Shown here in pieces: positions 6,686 to 10,172 of a stretch of DNA of 10,172 bases. Position 1 is the first letter of the stretch. Each line of letters opens with the position of its first letter. Below the pieces are notes generated by a model. The model searched no databases. It worked only from the letters and a program-made list of their open reading frames with translations, and was not told where the DNA came from. Source of the stretch: Erysipelotrichia bacterium (GTDB lineage: Bacteria > Bacillota_I > Bacilli_A > RFN20 > CAG-826); the NCBI GenBank assembly GCA_012971835.1, contig JAAZFR010000004.1, positions 1 to 10,172 of the forward strand, read 5' to 3'. The translations under genes were made by a program, and so were the position numbers.

Positions 6686-7599
6686 TGTTTCGAATCCTCC
6701 ATAAGCATTTTATCTTTACGTCCAAACCGGACAAACATATAAGTAATCGCGATACCAATCACTAAAGCCACACCCCCTAATAAAACCTCCCACCATCTAA
6801 ATCCTACTGTCATATAATATTCATATATTTCGAAGTTGTAATAAATAGCGATTAAAGATCCAATGATAATACCGATGATTGCATAAAATGTCCCGTTTCG
6901 AAAATGTTTTAAAAGTAAAGCCATGGTTTTCGAGGCGATGAAAACACCTACGATTGCCCCGACAACCAGGCAAGCAAGAATTGAAATTGAGCTACCGATA
7001 TTCGTCCAAGACAAGAAATTATCTATCAAGTTGAGAGTCGGAGTATAAAAACCTAAAACCATCATAATCATCGAACCTGAGATACCAGGTACAACAAGGG
7101 CGAAAGCGGAAATAACGCCTGACATAACAACTAACACATATAGCCACCAAGGACGAGAATCGTACAAAGACTGAATATTCAATTCGAGGCTGACAGACAG
7201 AAACCCAAGACCCGCTGATAAAATAATCGCCAAGACACACACAACGATATATATAGGTTTCATTTTTTGGCTTTTTACTTCATCGAATATTCCCGGCATG
7301 CCACCAACTATAAAACCAGCAAACAAGCTTACCATTACAATCATGATGTGTTCGAATGCTAATTTAAATGGATACCAACAAATAAGAATTGCTAAAACCG
7401 CTCCCAAACCAATTGGAAGAAGAATCTTGAAGGCTTCGATGAATTTTTTAGTGAGAAGATTAACAGAATTGATGATTTTGTCGTAAATGCCAAGAATGAC
7501 AGCCATTGTTCCGCCACTGACTCCCGGAATAATAAACGAGACGCCAATAGCTAAGCCTTTGACGAGATCTAATCCTTTTTCTTTTAAACCTTTTTTCAT
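6682..7599 (-). CDS. popT: DUF368 family polyprenyl-phosphate translocase (PopT-like)
   Basis: A 305-residue polytopic membrane protein with about 8-10 hydrophobic segments. The DUF368 hallmarks are clear: IIPGVSGGTMAVILGIYD (23-40) in the first half and VVPGISGSMIMMVLGFY (169-185) in the second, an internal repeat typical of the family. DUF368 proteins (PopT) and DedA proteins (UptA) have been shown to return undecaprenyl phosphate from the outer to the inner leaflet of the cytoplasmic membrane for reuse in cell-wall and polymer synthesis. The gene heads a two-gene operon, coupled by ATGA to a PAP2 phosphatase that could make its substrate. The ATG at 7597-7599 (MKKGLKEKG) gives the expected basic start just before helix 1, but no good Shine-Dalgarno is visible in the AT-rich leader. 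It diverges from pth across a 110-bp gap. Family assignment is firm; the transported species follows from the family. Confidence 0.92.
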   Translation of the reverse strand: MKKGLKEKGLDLVKGLAIGVSFIIPGVSGGTMAVILGIYDKIINSVNLLTKKFIEAFKILLPIGLGAVLAILICWYPFKLAFEHIMIVMVSLFAGFIVGGMPGIFDEVKSQKMKPIYIVVCVLAIILSAGLGFLSVSLELNIQSLYDSRPWWLYVLVVMSGVISAFALVVPGISGSMIMMVLGFYTPTLNLIDNFLSWTNIGSSISILACLVVGAIVGVFIASKTMALLLKHFRNGTFYAIIGIIIGSLIAIYYNFEIYEYYMTVGFRWWEVLLGGVALVIGIAITYMFVRFGRKDKMLMEDSKQ

Positions 7600-7679
7600 A
7601 TTAACAAGATAAATATTACATCATTAAGACTATCGAGGGTATAAGCAAAGTATTTTTGAATGTTATCGTCAAAGCGGCT

Positions 7680-7702
7680 TGCTATAATAATTTGAGTAGG
7701 AA
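7680..7702 (+). promoter_or_regulatory. Extended -10 promoter and ribosome site of pth
   Basis: TGCTATAAT (7680-7688) is a perfect TATAAT with the TGn extended -10 element. The -35 region 17 bp upstream is poor (near GTTATC), as is common for extended -10 promoters. Transcription would start near 7695, and GTAGGA (7697-7702) lies seven bases before the ATG at 7710, giving a very short leader. It also shows that the in-frame codons from 7656 are upstream of the transcript. Confidence 0.6.
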
Positions 7703-7709
7703 CAAACGT

Positions 7710-8261
7710 ATGAAATTAATCGTTGGATTAGGTAACCCCGGAAAGAAATATGAAAAGACAAGGCACAACCTTGGCTATCGCGTTGTCGATTCACTAGCTG
7801 ACTCACTGGGTTTTAGTATTGATAAGGTCGCTTTTAATGGTTTGTATACTAAAGAGACCATCTTTGGCGAACCCGTTATCTTATTTAAACCAACAACTTA
7901 TATGAATTTATCAGGAACTGCTGTACAAGAGATAAAAGCATATTTCAATATTGCCACTGATGATATGCTTATTATTTATGATGATATGGCGCTTGAACCA
8001 GGGAGAATTAGACTTCGCCCATCTGGCTCAAGTGGAGGTCATAACGGCATTCAAAACATTATGGAAGTATTGAAAACTGAAGATATAAAAAGACTAAGAG
8101 TTGGGATTGGCGAACCAGAGTATGACGGAATGGATTACGTACTGGGAAAACCCACTAAAGAACAAGCCAAACTAATCGATATTGCTGTTGGTGAATCAAC
8201 CGAAGCCCTTAAGGTTTATTTGAGAAATGGATTTGCATCCGCTATGGCAAAATATAACTAA
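7710..8261 (+). CDS. pth: Peptidyl-tRNA hydrolase
   Basis: A 183-residue cytoplasmic enzyme that cleaves peptidyl-tRNA dropped by stalled ribosomes, freeing tRNA; the length is normal for bacterial Pth. It opens with MKLIVGLGNPGKKYEKTRHN: N9 and the catalytic H19 correspond to N10 and H20 of the E. coli enzyme. Further conserved segments are TTYMNLSG (62-69, N66), YDDMALEPG (90-98, catalytic-site D91) and SSGGHNG (107-113, N112). The frame stays open for 18 codons upstream to 7656, but homologues begin at MKLIVGLGNPG, the ribosome site fits 7710, and the promoter -10 lies inside that extension. mfd follows ten bases after the TAA, so the pair is cotranscribed. The Bacillus-type order pth-fin-mfd is simplified here, with no fin between the two. 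Confidence 0.97.
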   Translation: MKLIVGLGNPGKKYEKTRHNLGYRVVDSLADSLGFSIDKVAFNGLYTKETIFGEPVILFKPTTYMNLSGTAVQEIKAYFNIATDDMLIIYDDMALEPGRIRLRPSGSSGGHNGIQNIMEVLKTEDIKRLRVGIGEPEYDGMDYVLGKPTKEQAKLIDIAVGESTEALKVYLRNGFASAMAKYN

Positions 8262-8271
8262 GGAGAATACT

Positions 8272-10172
8272 CTGAGCGAACTCTTAAAGCGAATCGAAGA
8301 AACTAATGCCGTCACCTCCCTCCTTGCCAAAAGAGGGACTTTTGTCGTTGATGACACGATTGGAGTTTCTTTGCTATTTGCGGCTCTTTTTCGCAAAAAG
8401 CCAGCGAATTACGCAATAATTACTTCAAATTTGTACAACGCTCAAAATATTTATGATTTGCTAGGAAGTTTTCTTGGAGATGATAATGTTTTACTTTTCC
8501 CCAATGATGATTTATTACGATCGGAGACGATAACTTCATCCAAGGAATTGATGGCACAGAGACTATATGTTATGGGCGAGCTTCGTAAAAGTAAGGGGAA
8601 AATCCTCGTGGCGCATATGTCGTCATTGATGAGATTTATGCCTTCCCCAGAATTGTTTGGAAGTCTAAGTTTTACTCTTAAAGTAGGGCAGGAAGTTGAT
8701 TTGATTTCGATACGTGAAAAACTAACTAAAGGTGGGTATTCCCGGGTTGGCAAAATTGATCAAAGTATGCAATATGCATCACGTGGCGATATCTTAGATA
8801 TTTTTAGTGTCAATTATCTTCGCCCAATTAGAATTGAATTTTTTGGTGATGAAATTGAATCCATCCGCTTTTTTGATATCGCTTCACAAACATCAAATGA
8901 ACCGATTTCAGAGATCACAATAACGCCCGCAAACGATATTCTCTTCACAAGTGAAGAAATTGGAAGACTAGAAATTAATTTGCAGGAACAAATTAGCAAA
9001 GATGCGATGATGTTGACTGCAGAAGATAAGGACACTTTACTTGAAATTGTTAAAGAAGATTTCGAACGAATCAAATCACAACTCATTCATCCACGAAATT
9101 ATAAATATTATGGTTATGCGCAAAGGGAACATTATTCTATTTTAGATTACGCAGAATTTGAACTCGTTTTTGCTGTTAATAAAGATGCCTTGATGACTTC
9201 GCAAGAATTATTGCTAAATGAGTCACAAATGTTTCTCGAGGAATTATCGTCAGCGGGGAAAATAATTACTCATCTTGAGATATATCAAAGATGGGACAAT
9301 GTTTTTAAAGGAAAGCGCAAAGCACTCTTTAGCAAAAAGTACGTCGAGAACGCAAACGATATCGAGTTCAAAGTAAGGCCTATACTATCTTCAAGTACGT
9401 CTTATGCGAACATCGTTCCGACTATTCAGTCTTATTTGGCGACGAATGAAAAAATCGTCCTTGCTCTAGCAAACAAACAGCAATTGGAAACGGCAATCAG
9501 CATCTTAAAAGATGAGACTATGGGATTTGATGTCGTTGAGGCACTCAATCTCCCTAAAGGGAAACTAGGAGTTACCCTTTATGATATTAATGAGGGATTC
9601 GAGTTAGTCGAAGAGAAGATATGTTATCTTTCAAGCAAGGAATTACTAGGATATAAAACCCATCGGTCACGATTTATGAGTCGTTTTAAAGAATCGACTA
9701 TTTTAAAATCGTTTGAGGAGTTAGAAAGTGGAGATTATGTTGTTCATGAGTATAATGGCATTGGCCAATTTATCGATATTCTTACGCTGGAAATCGATGG
9801 GAATAAAAGAGATTTTTTACACATTGCTTATGCCGGCACCGATGCTTTATATGTTCCTCTATCTCAATTCCGTCTAATTAGAAAATATGCAGGTAAGGAA
9901 GGGGCCGCTCCCAAACTTAATCGTTTGGGCGGAACCGAATGGGAAAAAACTAAATTACGAATCAAAAACCGCGTTAACGAACTCGCTGAAAGACTCGTAG
10001 CTTTATATAAAGAACGAATTCAAACACCAGGATTTATGTTTAAAAAAGACGAAGAAATTCAGAAGATGTTTGAAGAAGAATTTCCCTTTGAACTTACTCT
10101 CGACCAGCAAGAAGCCCTCGATGAAATTAAGCGCGATATGGAAAAGCCTGAGGTGATGGATCGACTATTATG
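8272..10172 (+). CDS. mfd: Transcription-repair coupling factor Mfd, N-terminal half (cut by window edge)
   Basis: Mfd is a DNA translocase that removes stalled RNA polymerase from lesions and recruits UvrA. About 633 codons of a family near 1,100-1,150 residues are present. Residues ~1-340 form the UvrB-like module that lacks ATPase motifs: FVVDDTIGVSLLFAALF early, the UvrA-facing D2 around YASRGDILDIFS (168-179), then RIEFFGDEIESIRFFD (187-202). The RNA-polymerase-interacting (CarD-like) domain follows at about 483-545 (ESGDYVVHEYNGIGQF...YVPLSQF). The translocase begins near 555 (WEKTKLRIKNRV) and includes FPFELTLDQQEALDEIKRDM. The window ends at MDRLL, just before the expected GDVGYGKT Walker A. 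The apparent start is CTG 8272-8274, with AGGAG (8261-8265) six bases upstream. The only upstream in-frame ATG (8227) overlaps pth by 35 nt and lacks a ribosome site; the first downstream in-frame ATG is near 8550 and would delete conserved sequence. Confidence 0.95.
   Translation, partial: MSELLKRIEETNAVTSLLAKRGTFVVDDTIGVSLLFAALFRKKPANYAIITSNLYNAQNIYDLLGSFLGDDNVLLFPNDDLLRSETITSSKELMAQRLYVMGELRKSKGKILVAHMSSLMRFMPSPELFGSLSFTLKVGQEVDLISIREKLTKGGYSRVGKIDQSMQYASRGDILDIFSVNYLRPIRIEFFGDEIESIRFFDIASQTSNEPISEITITPANDILFTSEEIGRLEINLQEQISKDAMMLTAEDKDTLLEIVKEDFERIKSQLIHPRNYKYYGYAQREHYSILDYAEFELVFAVNKDALMTSQELLLNESQMFLEELSSAGKIITHLEIYQRWDNVFKGKRKALFSKKYVENANDIEFKVRPILSSSTSYANIVPTIQSYLATNEKIVLALANKQQLETAISILKDETMGFDVVEALNLPKGKLGVTLYDINEGFELVEEKICYLSSKELLGYKTHRSRFMSRFKESTILKSFEELESGDYVVHEYNGIGQFIDILTLEIDGNKRDFLHIAYAGTDALYVPLSQFRLIRKYAGKEGAAPKLNRLGGTEWEKTKLRIKNRVNELAERLVALYKERIQTPGFMFKKDEEIQKMFEEEFPFELTLDQQEALDEIKRDMEKPEVMDRLL

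Noticed and set aside
7656..7709. An 18-residue N-terminal extension of Pth.
   Set aside because: The TATAAT promoter element lies inside it, and all Pth proteins begin at the MKLIVGLGNPG-type strand.
8451..9086. Open frames on the minus strand opposite mfd (8451-8753 and 8814-9086), one serine-rich.
   Set aside because: They lie antisense to continuous, conserved Mfd coding sequence, with low-complexity Ser/Ile/Leu composition and no recognisable domain.
1..10172. Mobile element, CRISPR, tRNA or rRNA, or a novel defence system.
   Set aside because: No direct repeat arrays, transposase or nuclease motifs, or RNA gene signatures were seen. All coding sequence is accounted for by recognisable families and the intergenic gaps are short.

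Overview
This 10,172-bp window looks like ordinary chromosome from a low-GC bacterium of the Firmicutes/Mollicutes-related type. The evidence is AT-rich coding sequence, strong AAGGAGG-type ribosome binding sites, TGG for tryptophan in the genes read, conventional TAA/TGA stops (standard bacterial code), sigma-A-like promoters, a possible catabolite-responsive (cre) element and the pth-mfd gene order. A wall-building relative is suggested because the window carries undecaprenyl-phosphate recycling genes. The exact taxon cannot be fixed from this sequence. I see no phage, transposon, CRISPR or tRNA/rRNA sequence.

Layout. Positions 1-431 (minus) hold the N-terminal third-domain start of pyruvate phosphate dikinase (ppdK), cut by the left edge. 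A 122-bp gap upstream of it carries a cre-like site, an AT-only palindrome and a candidate promoter. Positions 554-1498 (minus) hold a family-2 glycosyltransferase. Positions 1563-1592 hold a terminator that closes a three-gene minus-strand operon: TetR-family regulator (5238-5858), ABC exporter half 1 (3445-5238) and ABC exporter half 2 (1604-3445). Both junctions are TAATG stop/start overlaps. The two ABC halves have complementary degenerate motifs, so they read as one heterodimeric exporter. A good promoter (TTGAAA-17-TATACT) and a perfect inverted repeat at its expected start point precede tetR, which fits autorepression.

Positions 5981-7599 (minus) hold a second operon: a DUF368 protein (PopT-type polyprenyl-phosphate translocase) followed by a PAP2 phosphatase with an ATGA overlap, ending in a strong terminator (5948-5969). 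Together they would dephosphorylate undecaprenyl diphosphate outside the membrane and return the undecaprenyl phosphate inward, which is lipid-carrier recycling.

The right end is on the plus strand: peptidyl-tRNA hydrolase (pth, 7710-8261) and the first ~630 codons of the transcription-repair coupling factor mfd, which runs off the window. mfd seems to start at a CTG codon behind a well-placed Shine-Dalgarno, with an ATG 45 nt upstream as the alternative.

No gap between genes exceeds about 125 bp. I found no clearly new multi-gene system. The most informative points are the popT-PAP2 pairing, the TetR operator/promoter layout that corrects the regulator's start, the complementary asymmetry of the exporter halves, the mfd start and the cre-like site at ppdK.
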